A DNA stretch of 50,404 nt from Vagococcus allomyrinae (GTDB lineage Bacteria; Bacillota; Bacilli; Lactobacillales; Vagococcaceae). Position 1 is the stretch's first letter, and each line of letters opens with the position of its first letter. The translations under genes and the position numbers were made by a program. The stretch is taken from contig NZ_JAEEGA010000025.1 of NCBI RefSeq assembly GCF_017829975.1, positions 1 through 50,404 of the forward strand, written 5' to 3'. Positions 18,326-26,345 of this stretch are shown piece by piece. The notes under the pieces were generated by a model. It had not been told where the DNA came from. It did no database searches and was given only the letters and a program-made list of their open reading frames with translations.

Positions 18326-18510
18326 GGTCCGGTGTCCACTATCGCTAAGTGCATAAAGCACTAAGCATAGGGGCCCTCCTTTTACTTATGGGTCCGGTGT
18401 CCACTATCGCTAAGTGCATAAAGCACTAAGCATAGGGGCCCTCCTTTTACTTATGGGTCCGGTGTCCACTATCGCTAAGTGCATAAAGCACTAAGCATAG
18501 GGGCCCTTTT
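18326..18510 (-). repeat. Three tandem copies of a 65-bp SD-ATG hairpin element
   Basis: Copies begin at 18326, 18391 and 18456, with exact 65-bp spacing and nearly identical sequence; the copy nearest the permease is cut short at about 18510 and lacks the GGAGG. Read on the minus strand, as the operon is transcribed, each unit has AAGGAGGGCCCCTATG, a short frame MLSALCT-stop, and a hairpin in which TTAGTGC pairs with GCACTTA and CTAT with ATAG. Because 65 is not a multiple of three, a second frame starting at ATGCAC runs into the following unit. The element lies between permease and alpha-galactosidase genes. A split, diverged copy lies at 22137-22318. Confidence 0.9.
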
Positions 18511-18515
18511 ACGAT

Positions 18516-19349
18516 TTACTTAACTGAGCCAATCATTCCTTGTACAAATTGTTTTTGCATCATAAAGAACAGGATTGCTGTTGGTAATGTTGAGAGGACA
18601 ATGCCACACATCATCATGCCATAATCTGGTGTATAAGATGCCCCCATTGCTGATAAGATTAAGGGTAAGGTGCGCTTTTCAGGTGACTGTAATGCGACCA
18701 ATGGCCAAAGATAACTGTTCCATGAGCTCATGAAAGTAATAATGGCCGCTGCAGCGTATGTGTTTTTATTGATGGGTACAAAGATCCGCAAAAAGATGGT
18801 CAATTCTGTTAGTCCATCAATCCGAGCCGCCTCAACTAATTCCTTTGGAAAGGACTTGATGTTTTGTCTAAAGAAGAAAATCAAAAACGCGGTGGCCACG
18901 GCAGGAATAATCACTGAAAAATATGAGTTTAATCCCAGTCCTTTAAAACCAGCTGCGTTCATTTTACCAAACATCCGATACAAAGGGATCATCAAAGCCG
19001 AAAATGGCACCATCATCGATAATAAGATGACATTAAAAATTCGATCTGAGACTTTACTTCTGTATATCTCAAATCCGTAACCTGCCAATGATGAGATAAC
19101 CAAAGCCAAAACGGTTGTCACAATGGCGATCACCAAAGAATTCAGAAATGCCCCTTTAAAATTCAGAGTGTTCTCAAAAAGATTTTTCATATTAGTTAGC
19201 AATTCTGAGCCAATTTGCAATTTCCCAGAACTTACGTCAATCGATTTATTCGTCATCCCCAATATCATAAAAACAAAGGGGAAAATAGAAATAAATGCCG
19301 CCACCGATAAAAAGAGGTATTTAAATATGTTACCAGCTTTTCTACTCAT
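18516..19349 (-). CDS. Sugar ABC transporter permease (CUT1, MalG/MsmG-type)
   Basis: A 277-residue inner-membrane subunit with six predicted helices. The ATPase-contacting EAA loop is clear (EAARIDGLTELTIFLRIFVP, about residues 186-205), and the C-terminus FVQGMIGSVK is typical of the MalG-type partner. It pairs with the permease encoded just upstream, which it overlaps by 8 bp, to form the channel for a galactose-containing oligosaccharide. The start overlaps the previous stop, indicating coupling. No ABC ATPase gene is present in this cluster, so a shared MsmK-like ATPase encoded elsewhere is expected. Confidence 0.93.
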   Translation of the reverse strand: MSRKAGNIFKYLFLSVAAFISIFPFVFMILGMTNKSIDVSSGKLQIGSELLTNMKNLFENTLNFKGAFLNSLVIAIVTTVLALVISSLAGYGFEIYRSKVSDRIFNVILLSMMVPFSALMIPLYRMFGKMNAAGFKGLGLNSYFSVIIPAVATAFLIFFFRQNIKSFPKELVEAARIDGLTELTIFLRIFVPINKNTYAAAAIITFMSSWNSYLWPLVALQSPEKRTLPLILSAMGASYTPDYGMMMCGIVLSTLPTAILFFMMQKQFVQGMIGSVK

Positions 19350-20214
19350 CTTTATCTCCTCCTAATTTCATTTGAACCATTGTTAAGATCACAATCGCAA
19401 TCACGATCACAAAAGACACTGCCGCGGCATAACCAAAGTTAGGGGTGAACTTATAACTCAAATTATAAATATATTGCGAAAGCGTCATCGTGGCATTAGC
19501 CGGACCCCCACCGGTAATATTATTGACTTCATCAAAGAGTTGCAAAGTACCGATAGTTGAGGTAATGGTTGTAAATAAAATAATGGGTTTTAACATCGGC
19601 ATCGTAATTCTAAAAAACTTCTGGAATTCATTGGTTCCATCAATTTCTGCTGCTTCATAGATCGACGGATCAATATTTTGTAAACCGGAAAGAAAGAAGA
19701 TCATATTATAGCCTGTCCAGCGCCACGTAATAGAAATGATGATTAACACTTTCGCCCAAATGGGATGGGTTAACCACTGAATCGGTTCACCAATTAAGTG
19801 AAGATTCATCAGTATTGTGTTAACTAGCCCGCTTTCTTGAAACAAGGTTTTCATGATCAATGAATAGGAAACCAAGGCGGTAATACAAGGTAAAAAAATG
19901 GCAATCCTGAAAAATGACTTAAATTTCAAATCTTTTTGATTTAAAAATACGGAAATAATCATCGATAGAATGATCATAATGGGAACTTGCACTGCTAAAT
20001 ATAGCAGCGTGTTCAACGCGGCTTTTTTAAAGGTGGCATCGCTCAACATCCGCTGATAATTTGCTAAACCATCAAACTTCATGGCCATCGGTGTCCCGGT
20101 TTGAAAAGACATAATCAAGGCTTGAACCATTGGCACAAACACTAAAATAACAATCAGAACCACTGCTAAAATCGTAAAACGGTACCCGATTAATGACTCT
20201 TTCTTTTTCTTCAT
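19342..20214 (-). CDS. Sugar ABC transporter permease (CUT1, MalF/MsmF-type)
   Basis: A 290-residue inner-membrane subunit with six predicted helices; the lysine-rich start MKKKKESLIGYRF is cytoplasmic and the EAA loop reads YEAAEIDGTNEFQKFFRITMP. The NNITGGGPANATMTLSQYIY segment is characteristic of the MalF/UgpA/LacF type. It works with the following permease and the lipoprotein encoded 400 bp upstream. The gap to the binding-protein gene is unusually long for such an operon and is filled with hairpins and a MITE. Confidence 0.93.
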   Translation of the reverse strand: MKKKKESLIGYRFTILAVVLIVILVFVPMVQALIMSFQTGTPMAMKFDGLANYQRMLSDATFKKAALNTLLYLAVQVPIMIILSMIISVFLNQKDLKFKSFFRIAIFLPCITALVSYSLIMKTLFQESGLVNTILMNLHLIGEPIQWLTHPIWAKVLIIISITWRWTGYNMIFFLSGLQNIDPSIYEAAEIDGTNEFQKFFRITMPMLKPIILFTTITSTIGTLQLFDEVNNITGGGPANATMTLSQYIYNLSYKFTPNFGYAAAVSFVIVIAIVILTMVQMKLGGDKDE

Positions 20215-20260
20215 TTTGACGCCTCCCAGATAGATTCCAAAACTTTCAGATAGTTCTTCC

Positions 20261-20399
20261 TATATAGTTCCCATTAAATAATCACCCTTTAACCGTTAAA
20301 CTTTCAGCCAGAAAAAAGCTGAAAGTACCACTCTTGGCGGATGATTATACGAATTATCCAATGGAACTATATGTTTGATTATTTAACATGATGTATATA
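20261..20399. mobile_element. MITE copy A, 139 bp
   Basis: It closely matches copy B at 25968-26105 along its length by eye. The ends form imperfect terminal inverted repeats: TATATAGTTCCC.ATTAAATAATC at the left and, read inward on the other strand, TATATACAT..TGTTAAATAATC at the right. An internal CTTTCAGC/GCTGAAAG hairpin is present. There is no coding capacity. It sits in the intercistronic gap between the binding-protein and permease genes. Confidence 0.75.
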
Positions 20400-20420
20400 T
20401 TTATTGTTCGAAGCTCTTAA

Positions 20421-20603
20421 GGGAGAATTGGCAAACCGAAACTATGAGAGTTTTCATGCCTTCGGTTTATCTACTCTCCCGTAAGCGGAGCAAACTATTT
20501 AATGTAAGAAAAGCTCAAGTCACTCTGATGTCGAGTTCACATTGAGCTTTTCACACCAGACAGTCATCAACTAGTCTGAACATCCAGTTTCATTTGATGA
20601 CTG
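20421..20603 (-). other. Three consecutive hairpins between binding-protein and permease genes
   Basis: Stems: CAGTCATCAA/TTGATGACTG (20561-20603); AAAAGCTCAA/TTGAGCTTTT (20509-20551), followed on the minus strand by CTT; and GGGAGA/TCTCCC (20421-20480), enclosing AAACCGAA/TTCGGTTT. With the MITE they fill the 402-bp gap. The second could be a leaky terminator and the others processing or stabilising structures, which would let the binding protein be made in excess of the permeases, as is common in such operons. Confidence 0.65.
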
Positions 20604-20616
20604 ACTTTATCCTTAA

Positions 20617-21912
20617 TTAATTTTGGATCGCTGCTTCAATTTGTTTCTGTGCATCCTCTAACGTTTTGTCAATGTCAGCGCCGCCAATAATTTTTTGGAC
20701 ATACTCAGTGAAGATATTTTCAATGGCGTATGTGTGTAACCCGTAATTAACTGCTGGCACTTCCGCTGACCAATTGGAAAAGTTCTCAAAAATTTTCTCA
20801 TTGCTGAAAAACTCGCTTTCAGCTTTATAGCTTTCGCCATCTCTTGCTGCGTTTAAGGTACTAACTAAGCCAATTTCAGTTGCCAAGGTATTCATTAAAT
20901 CTACATCTGTCGCGAAAGTTTCCGCTAAGAATTCTTTTGCCAAATCGGTATTGCCAACATCTTTCAAGACATACCAGCTAGCGCCACCAATACTTGATGC
21001 GTTAATCGATTTAGAGACATTTCCTAAGCGAGGAATCTCTGCAATCGCCCATTTGCCACTTTGATCTTCTGCGCCCATAATAGTACCAGCATACCAGGCC
21101 CCAGTTGGAGAAGAAGCAACAGCTCCTGAGTTGACAGCATTAACACCGGAATCCCAATCGGAGATTTGAGTAACCGCCTCGGTTTTCATCAAATCAACAT
21201 AAACTTTTAACGCTTCTTTTAGGACATCGTTATCTTTAATATTCAAGGTTTCCCCATCCTCATTTAAGTACCAAGAACCAGCGGACTGCATCATGATTCT
21301 CAATGTTCCTAAATCACTTGGATCTAAAGCGATCATGTTTTTACCAGTTTTGCTTTTTACCTCTTTTGCAATCTTAATATATTCTTCCCAAGTCAACTCT
21401 TTCATATCCGCGGCTTGATAACCGGCTTCCTCTAAATAATCCGTCCGGTAAAACAAACCTGCAACGCCTGAATCGAAAGGCACACTATAGATTTCATCGC
21501 CGACTTTATTTACCGCGAATTTATATTCAGAAAAATCAGCCTCTTTGACAATGTCCGTTAAAGGTGTAAAGGAATCAGGAAATGAGGTCAAATACCCTTG
21601 AATTCGGTAATCTTCGATCAGAACAATCTCCGGCAAACCATCTAAATTGCCTGATGATAAACTGGTATTTAATTTTTGGACAATATCATCTTGTGCCATC
21701 GTGACCACTTCCACGTCTAAATCACTAACATCTGCTTTTTTCTCATAAGCTTTAACCGCCTCGTTTACTGCTTTAATGTTAAAAGATTCATCCCAAGCCC
21801 AAACAGTTATTTTATTGTCTTTCTCAGATTTGGTCGCTTCATCTTTACTGGAACATCCAGCGATCAATAAAACGCTTGCGATAATGGCTAACAAAATTTT
21901 TACTTTTTTCAT
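20617..21912 (-). CDS. Sugar ABC transporter substrate-binding lipoprotein
   Basis: A 431-residue extracellular lipoprotein of the cluster B (family 1) sugar-binding type. The signal peptide MKKVKILLAIIASVLLIAGC ends in a lipobox, with the lipidated Cys at residue 20, followed by an acidic-lysine linker. The mature part shows the usual motifs ITVWAWDESF, FDSGVAGLFYRTDYL and SSIGGASWYVLK. The ATG at 21912 is used because AAGGGG stands 7 bp before it; upstream in-frame codons lack a site. It is first in the galactoside operon, under a promoter with an overlapping cre-like site. Ligand by context: an alpha- or beta-galactoside. Confidence 0.93.
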   Translation of the reverse strand: MKKVKILLAIIASVLLIAGCSSKDEATKSEKDNKITVWAWDESFNIKAVNEAVKAYEKKADVSDLDVEVVTMAQDDIVQKLNTSLSSGNLDGLPEIVLIEDYRIQGYLTSFPDSFTPLTDIVKEADFSEYKFAVNKVGDEIYSVPFDSGVAGLFYRTDYLEEAGYQAADMKELTWEEYIKIAKEVKSKTGKNMIALDPSDLGTLRIMMQSAGSWYLNEDGETLNIKDNDVLKEALKVYVDLMKTEAVTQISDWDSGVNAVNSGAVASSPTGAWYAGTIMGAEDQSGKWAIAEIPRLGNVSKSINASSIGGASWYVLKDVGNTDLAKEFLAETFATDVDLMNTLATEIGLVSTLNAARDGESYKAESEFFSNEKIFENFSNWSAEVPAVNYGLHTYAIENIFTEYVQKIIGGADIDKTLEDAQKQIEAAIQN

Positions 21913-21952
21913 ATCCATTCCCCTTGTCTCTTTTTTATTTTTTGACACCCTC

Positions 21953-21981
21953 AATATACCCAGTTTAGAAAACGATTACAA
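21953..21981 (-). promoter_or_regulatory. Promoter of the galactoside operon with overlapping cre site
   Basis: On the minus strand TTGTAA (21976-21981), a 17-bp spacer and TATATT (21953-21958). TAGAAAACGATTACAA (plus strand, 21966-21981) matches the catabolite-responsive element WTGNNANCGNWNWCAW with one mismatch and covers the -35 and spacer. CcpA repression in the presence of glucose is therefore expected; this is inference from the motif. Confidence 0.65.
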
Positions 21982-22061
21982 CCATTCTCGCTGATCCTCT
22001 GTAATAATTACAAAAATCTGTAATTTTTACTGTTTTATCAAAATTCAGCAATCAAAACCTG

Positions 22062-22070
22062 TGATATAAT
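22062..22070 (+). promoter_or_regulatory. Extended -10 promoter of the two-component operon
   Basis: TGATATAAT is a perfect extended -10 (TGNTATAAT); no good -35 is seen. It would give a leader of about 240 nt before the response-regulator start, containing the split 65-bp-type element. Confidence 0.5.
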
Positions 22071-22136
22071 AGTGGCATATTCTTGTTAAATCGCGTTAAT
22101 GGCCAGCGATAATAGACATGGAATCACTTATGAAAT

Positions 22137-22318
22137 GGAGGGCCACTATGCTTAATGCTTCAGTATTTAGCGATAGTGGACACTACACAAAGTTTCGATC
22201 TCATCAAATGCTAAACGCTCTTCGATGTCCCTTATTTCTAAGCCAATAAATTGGCAAGAATAACGGCTAAAGCGTAAAGCTTTGAAGGCCGGACCTAAAG
22301 TAAAAGGAGGATACCCCA
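22137..22318 (+). repeat. Split, diverged copy of the 65-bp element in the regulator leader
   Basis: The first half (22137-22182) matches the minus strand of the 18326-18510 units: GGAGGG, then CCACTATGCTTAATGC and GCGATAGTGGACAC. The second half (about 22289-22318) matches their tail: CCGGACC, then AAGTAAAAGGAGG, here serving as the ribosome-binding site of the response regulator. About 100 bp of other sequence separates the halves. The hairpin is kept, with AATGC/GTATT replacing AGTGC/GCACT, a compensatory change. The inserted middle resembles 28580-28647. Confidence 0.75.
22148..22249 (+). CDS. Possible 33-residue leader peptide
   Basis: An ATG 5 bp after GGAGGG opens a 33-codon frame (MLNASVFSDSGHYTKF..., ending CPLFLSQ-stop) in the leader of the two-component operon. 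Its first codons lie in the element shared with the tandem repeats before the alpha-galactosidase gene, whose frame starts similarly (MLSA). The start codon lies inside the hairpin stem. No family is known to me. It may be a translated leader or chance; the good ribosome-binding site is the main support. Confidence 0.35.
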   Translation: MLNASVFSDSGHYTKFRSHQMLNALRCPLFLSQ

Positions 22319-23743
22319 TTGCAATCAAATAAATTAATTCGCGTAATTCTCGTTGATGATGAGGAGTATTTATTAAAAGGACTAAAAAATATTATACCTT
22401 GGCAGGAACTTGGTTTTGTAATTTCTGGTGTTTTTTCTTCCGGTGAGGAAGCGCTTCTTTTTTTAGCTAACCAGACTGTTGATGTGGTCATAACCGATAT
22501 TATCATGCCAACGATGACAGGTATTGAATTAACCAAGATTATTTCAACACGCTATCCCCAAGTTACAACCTTAGTTTTAAGTAGTTCCAATGAATTCGAA
22601 CATGTGAAAGAAGCCTTGCGCAGTGGCGCTAAAGATTACATATTGAAGCCAACCGTCAATCACTTTTCTATGAAAGAATTCTTGGAAAAAAACATTCCTG
22701 ACAGTCTAGCCTTACAAACGAAACAACCGGCTACGGTTCTGAATGCTGAAGATTTTTCAGTTATCAATGCTCTACCTTTTTCTCGAGCATTTTTCTACGG
22801 AATTTTGTTATTAAAACAAGCAGATTTCCCTATCCACGGCATTGTCCAACAGATTCAGCAGCATAATCAACTTACTAACTGTCATTTATTCACTCAAGAT
22901 AACAGTCACCTTTTAATTATCAACACTGATGAAGAGTTAGAGCTGCGGACACTGATTGATGAATTGAGTGAAAAAGCCATTATCTTCCCTTTAACAACTA
23001 CCATTGAAGATATTTTACCGGCCCTTGACCAATTGACTAATCTAAAAACTGAATGGCAGTTTTATCAAAATCAGGAAGTCCTTTTATGGGATTACGCTTG
23101 GAATGATCACACCCTTGATGGCATGACAAAAAAGAATAGTACGTTACAAAAATACATTCAACACAAACAATGGGATTCTTTTGAAAAATGGTTTAATATT
23201 TATTTTGTCCAATCCCCTTTTTTTATTCCGCGAGAAGATATTATTTCCATTTACTTAAATCTGGCCCTATCCTTATATCAACAAGCAGCCAGCGATGGTC
23301 AAACTTTAGCCGAAACCAAAATTTCTCTGTTAAAGTCCATCACGGGGAAAAAAAGTCTAGCGGAATTAAATCAAGAAATTAGTGACATTTTAACCTTCAT
23401 TCAACGATCAAAAGAATCATCTGATATCGATCGACAGATCTTGGACTACATTCAAGATAATTATCACTTAAAGATCAATTTGAATGATGTTGCGGAACAC
23501 TTTCACTTTAACTACAACTATCTTTCTAATTATTTTACTTCTGTCATAGGGACTAACTTTTCAGATTATATCAATCGCATTCGGATCGAAAAAGCTAAGG
23601 AATTATTGCGTCAAGAAAAAGAATCCATCAATGACATCGCAGAAGAAATTGGTTTTTCTGACGTCGGCTATTTTTCAAAAGTTTTCAAAAAAGCAGTTGG
23701 CTTAACTCCTTCAAAGTACAGGAGGAGTGTTGAGCGTGTTTAA
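22319..23743 (+). CDS. AraC-type response regulator (YesN-like)
   Basis: A 474-residue two-component response regulator. The receiver domain (about 6-122) has the acidic pair in LVDDEE, phospho-acceptor Asp60 in VITDIIMP, and the conserved Lys in KDYILKP. A long linker follows, then an AraC-type double helix-turn-helix (about 375-472: LNDVAEHFHFNYNYLSNYF, IADDIGFSD-like INDIAEEIGFSDVGYFSKVF, GLTPSKYR). The start is a TTG with AAAAGGAGG 8 bp upstream. Its gene overlaps the sensor-kinase gene and is divergent from the galactoside operon, which it probably activates. Confidence 0.93.
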   Translation: MQSNKLIRVILVDDEEYLLKGLKNIIPWQELGFVISGVFSSGEEALLFLANQTVDVVITDIIMPTMTGIELTKIISTRYPQVTTLVLSSSNEFEHVKEALRSGAKDYILKPTVNHFSMKEFLEKNIPDSLALQTKQPATVLNAEDFSVINALPFSRAFFYGILLLKQADFPIHGIVQQIQQHNQLTNCHLFTQDNSHLLIINTDEELELRTLIDELSEKAIIFPLTTTIEDILPALDQLTNLKTEWQFYQNQEVLLWDYAWNDHTLDGMTKKNSTLQKYIQHKQWDSFEKWFNIYFVQSPFFIPREDIISIYLNLALSLYQQAASDGQTLAETKISLLKSITGKKSLAELNQEISDILTFIQRSKESSDIDRQILDYIQDNYHLKINLNDVAEHFHFNYNYLSNYFTSVIGTNFSDYINRIRIEKAKELLRQEKESINDIAEEIGFSDVGYFSKVFKKAVGLTPSKYRRSVERV

Positions 23744-25442
23744 AAAAATTAAAGAACAGTTTTTTTCACGAGAGCTCTATTATGAGCTGTTGATGATCAT
23801 CATTATCAGTTTAACCTGCTTAGGTGTTCTCACAGCTAATATCGCAGTCAAACGTTCGGAATCAAGTTATATTAACTCTTATGTTGAGTCCAATCAATTA
23901 ATTCTCGAGCGAGCGTCCATTGAATTTGAAAATTTAAATAATTCAATCAATAACATGCTTTCCAGTATCCGAACCAGCAATGCCACTAAAAACTACTTCA
24001 CACAATTTCGCACCACTCAAGAAGAGTATCAAGACATTGTCGCCTTAAGACACTTCTTGGATGAAACCAAAACCACTTTATACGACGGGATTAACTACAA
24101 CCTAATCCTAATCGGTTTAAATGACAACACGTATTACAATCAAAGCACTCGCGTGTATTCTCATGAAGAGTTGGTAAACAAGGAATTCATCAAAAAAATC
24201 AATGCCGACCCTGAACATCTTCAAACCTTTTTCTTATCTAGTGGGTTGACCGCTTTAACTCGCGGAAAGCCCATTCATCTCTTCGTCACGGCCGTCTTAA
24301 ACGACCAACAAAAGATTTTAGGCTATGCTTTTATTGAAATTACCGAAGCCGATTTTAGCTCCCTATATAGCGATATCATCGCAACAAATGTCAACACAAT
24401 CAAAATAGTCACGACTGATAATAAGATTATCTCGTCAAACGTTCCCGCCCTATTGGGTACCCACTACAGTGAAGAAGAGCAGACAGCTCGAGCAATTGGA
24501 CAGGAAACACCGATTCAAACACTTGATCTTCGGTTAATTAGTACGATCGATAAACAAGCCTTGGGAAAGCAAATGAACGTCTGGCCCCCGGTTCTAACTG
24601 TCTTAATTCTCGTAATTGCCATCATTTCTCTGGTTTTATCGGCATATATTAGACATATCTTACAACCCATTTACAAATTAATTGGCTTAACGCCTAAAAT
24701 TATCGAAGGTGATTTTAACCAACCTTTGGAAATTACCGGAACTAAAGAGATTAAAGAATTAGTAACATCTTATAATCACATGCAACAGGGGTTAAATCTT
24801 TTCGTTCAACAATTGATTAAGGCTGAAAACGACAAAAAAGAAGCGGAAATCGGTGCTCTCCAGCTCCAAATCAAACCCCACTTCATCTACAATACGTTAA
24901 CGAGCATTAAATTTTTAATTTTACAACATCAAAATGACTTGGCAGCGGAAACCATTGAAGCTTTTTCAAAACTGCTTGAATACAGTATTTATAATGATCA
25001 GGAGATGATCACTCTCAAAGAAGAAATTACCTTAAGTCAACAATTTGCCAAAATTTTACAAACCAGATATGGCGACCGCATCCAATTACTCTCGATGGTT
25101 TTCCCAGAGTTTAATGACATACTAATCCCTAAACTGGTTCTTCAACCCTTTATCGAGAACGCCTTTATCCACGGTTTCCCTAACAATATGTCTGGTACAA
25201 TTGTCATTGATGCGTCAGTGGTTAACAATTATTTAGAAATAGAAATTATTGATACTGGTGTGGGTTTTGCTAATTCAGAAGATAACTCTGATAAAACTTT
25301 TTCTGGCATTGGCATCCACAATATCAATCAACGACTGAGTTTGATTTATCAGGAGGACTACAATTTATCTGTTAACACCATGGAATCAAACGGCACTCTG
25401 ATCACCTTAAGAATTCCCATCAAAAAAACCGAAGATAGCTAA
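23736..25442 (+). CDS. Sensor histidine kinase (YesM-like)
   Basis: A roughly 568-residue membrane kinase: helix 1 (about 18-37), an extracellular sensor domain of some 250 residues, helix 2 (about 285-305), HAMP, then a LytS/YesM-type His_kinase domain with phospho-acceptor His382 in QIKPHFIYNTL and a HATPase domain (LQPFIENAFIHG, DTGVGFA, GIGIHNINQRL). Start choice is open: AGGAGG at 23720-23725 is 1 bp from GTG 23727, 4 bp from TTG 23730 and 10 bp from GTG 23736. The last gives an 8-bp overlap with the regulator stop and is preferred. It presumably senses sugar, perhaps with the binding lipoprotein. Confidence 0.93.
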   Translation: MFKKIKEQFFSRELYYELLMIIIISLTCLGVLTANIAVKRSESSYINSYVESNQLILERASIEFENLNNSINNMLSSIRTSNATKNYFTQFRTTQEEYQDIVALRHFLDETKTTLYDGINYNLILIGLNDNTYYNQSTRVYSHEELVNKEFIKKINADPEHLQTFFLSSGLTALTRGKPIHLFVTAVLNDQQKILGYAFIEITEADFSSLYSDIIATNVNTIKIVTTDNKIISSNVPALLGTHYSEEEQTARAIGQETPIQTLDLRLISTIDKQALGKQMNVWPPVLTVLILVIAIISLVLSAYIRHILQPIYKLIGLTPKIIEGDFNQPLEITGTKEIKELVTSYNHMQQGLNLFVQQLIKAENDKKEAEIGALQLQIKPHFIYNTLTSIKFLILQHQNDLAAETIEAFSKLLEYSIYNDQEMITLKEEITLSQQFAKILQTRYGDRIQLLSMVFPEFNDILIPKLVLQPFIENAFIHGFPNNMSGTIVIDASVVNNYLEIEIIDTGVGFANSEDNSDKTFSGIGIHNINQRLSLIYQEDYNLSVNTMESNGTLITLRIPIKKTEDS

Positions 25443-25455
25443 CTTCGGTTTTTTT
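25422..25455. terminator. Terminator of the two-component operon
   Basis: AAAAAAACCGAAG pairs with CTTCGGTTTTTTT across an 8-nt loop that holds the kinase stop codon. The A- and T-runs on either side allow it to work for the convergent GNAT remnant as well. Confidence 0.85.
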
Positions 25456-25478
25456 GAGCAGAAGAACTCCCCCACGTC

Positions 25479-26175
25479 CTACTCTTCCTTAAGAGATAAT
25501 TCAAATACTCTTCCTTGCCGCTCAAATAAGCCATTGTCACTTAAACTGCTGTACTCGCCAATTTGCTTGCCTAAACGTTGATACAAAGAAAAGACCTGGG
25601 GATGAGAGGATTTAATATAGGCTTTACTCAGCCCTTCGTTTTGATAGTACTTCAAAATAATCTCTTTTAACCAAAATTGGCCGTTCCCTCGACCTTCTGG
25701 TGCAATATGAAAATAATTCAGCATAACTACTTCTTTACCCTTTGGCTCCAGTAGTGCCACTTCTTGAAAAAATAAGCGATAATCTAGCTCTCCTCGGGTC
25801 CCGAGTAGCACACCGATTATTTGTTGGTTTTGGCGAATAAAATGAAAGTCAGTCACCATCGTTTGAGTTTCCCTAATACTCTCAATGAGCTGAGTACAAT
25901 GAAAGACTTCGTCATAATCATCCCACTTAGTTTCTGCTTTTAAAAGGACATTTTTAATAATTGGTGCTATATAGTTCCTATTAAATAATCCTTCTTTACC
26001 GTTAAACTTCCAGCTAGAAAAAAGCTGAAAGTATCACTCTTGACGAATGATTATGCGAATTATCCAATGGAACTATATGTCTGATTATTTAACACAATGT
26101 ATATAGTAACTTACCGCTAAACTCCGTCGTAACACCAAATTCTAAGTCATCTTTTTTCAATAAGGTGATTTCCAT
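25479..26175 (-). pseudogene. GNAT acetyltransferase gene interrupted by a MITE
   Basis: The gene starts at ATG 26175 with GGAGG 4 bp upstream and reads MEITLLKKDDLEFGVTTEF.. up to 26106, where the MITE begins. The frame resumes at 25967 (APIIKNVLLKAETKWDDY..) and continues through a GNAT domain: VVMLNYFHIAPEGRGNGQFW is the acetyl-CoA loop region, and IKSSHPQVFSLYQRLG the C-terminal motif. Translation from the true start now stops inside the element after 28 residues. An internal ATG at 25859 would give a 126-residue fragment lacking the first part of the fold. Removing the element with one TA restores ..SGKLLAPIIKN.., so the insertion looks recent and the rest of the gene undecayed. Confidence 0.8.
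25968..26105. mobile_element. MITE copy B, 138 bp, inside the GNAT gene
   Basis: Same element as at 20261-20399. The ends CTATATA and TTAAATAATC recur in inverted order, giving terminal inverted repeats of about 24 bp with five or six mismatches. TA at both edges (25968-25969, 26104-26105) fits a TA target duplication, as made by IS630/Tc1-mariner transposases; no such transposase is encoded in this window, so movement would need one in trans. Confidence 0.8.
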
Positions 26176-26345
26176 AGTTCCTCCTTTTAAAATGCCTGTT
26201 ATTCAATCAAAACCTCCAGTGAGAACTGGAGGTTTGCTCTTCGGCTGGAAGCCTCTTTTACCGGCCACGGCCTAAAAGGCCTCCTGAGCGGGTCTCCTTC
26301 ACGCACCACTTTTTCTCACTGATTCTAAAAGAATCTCATTCTTTT

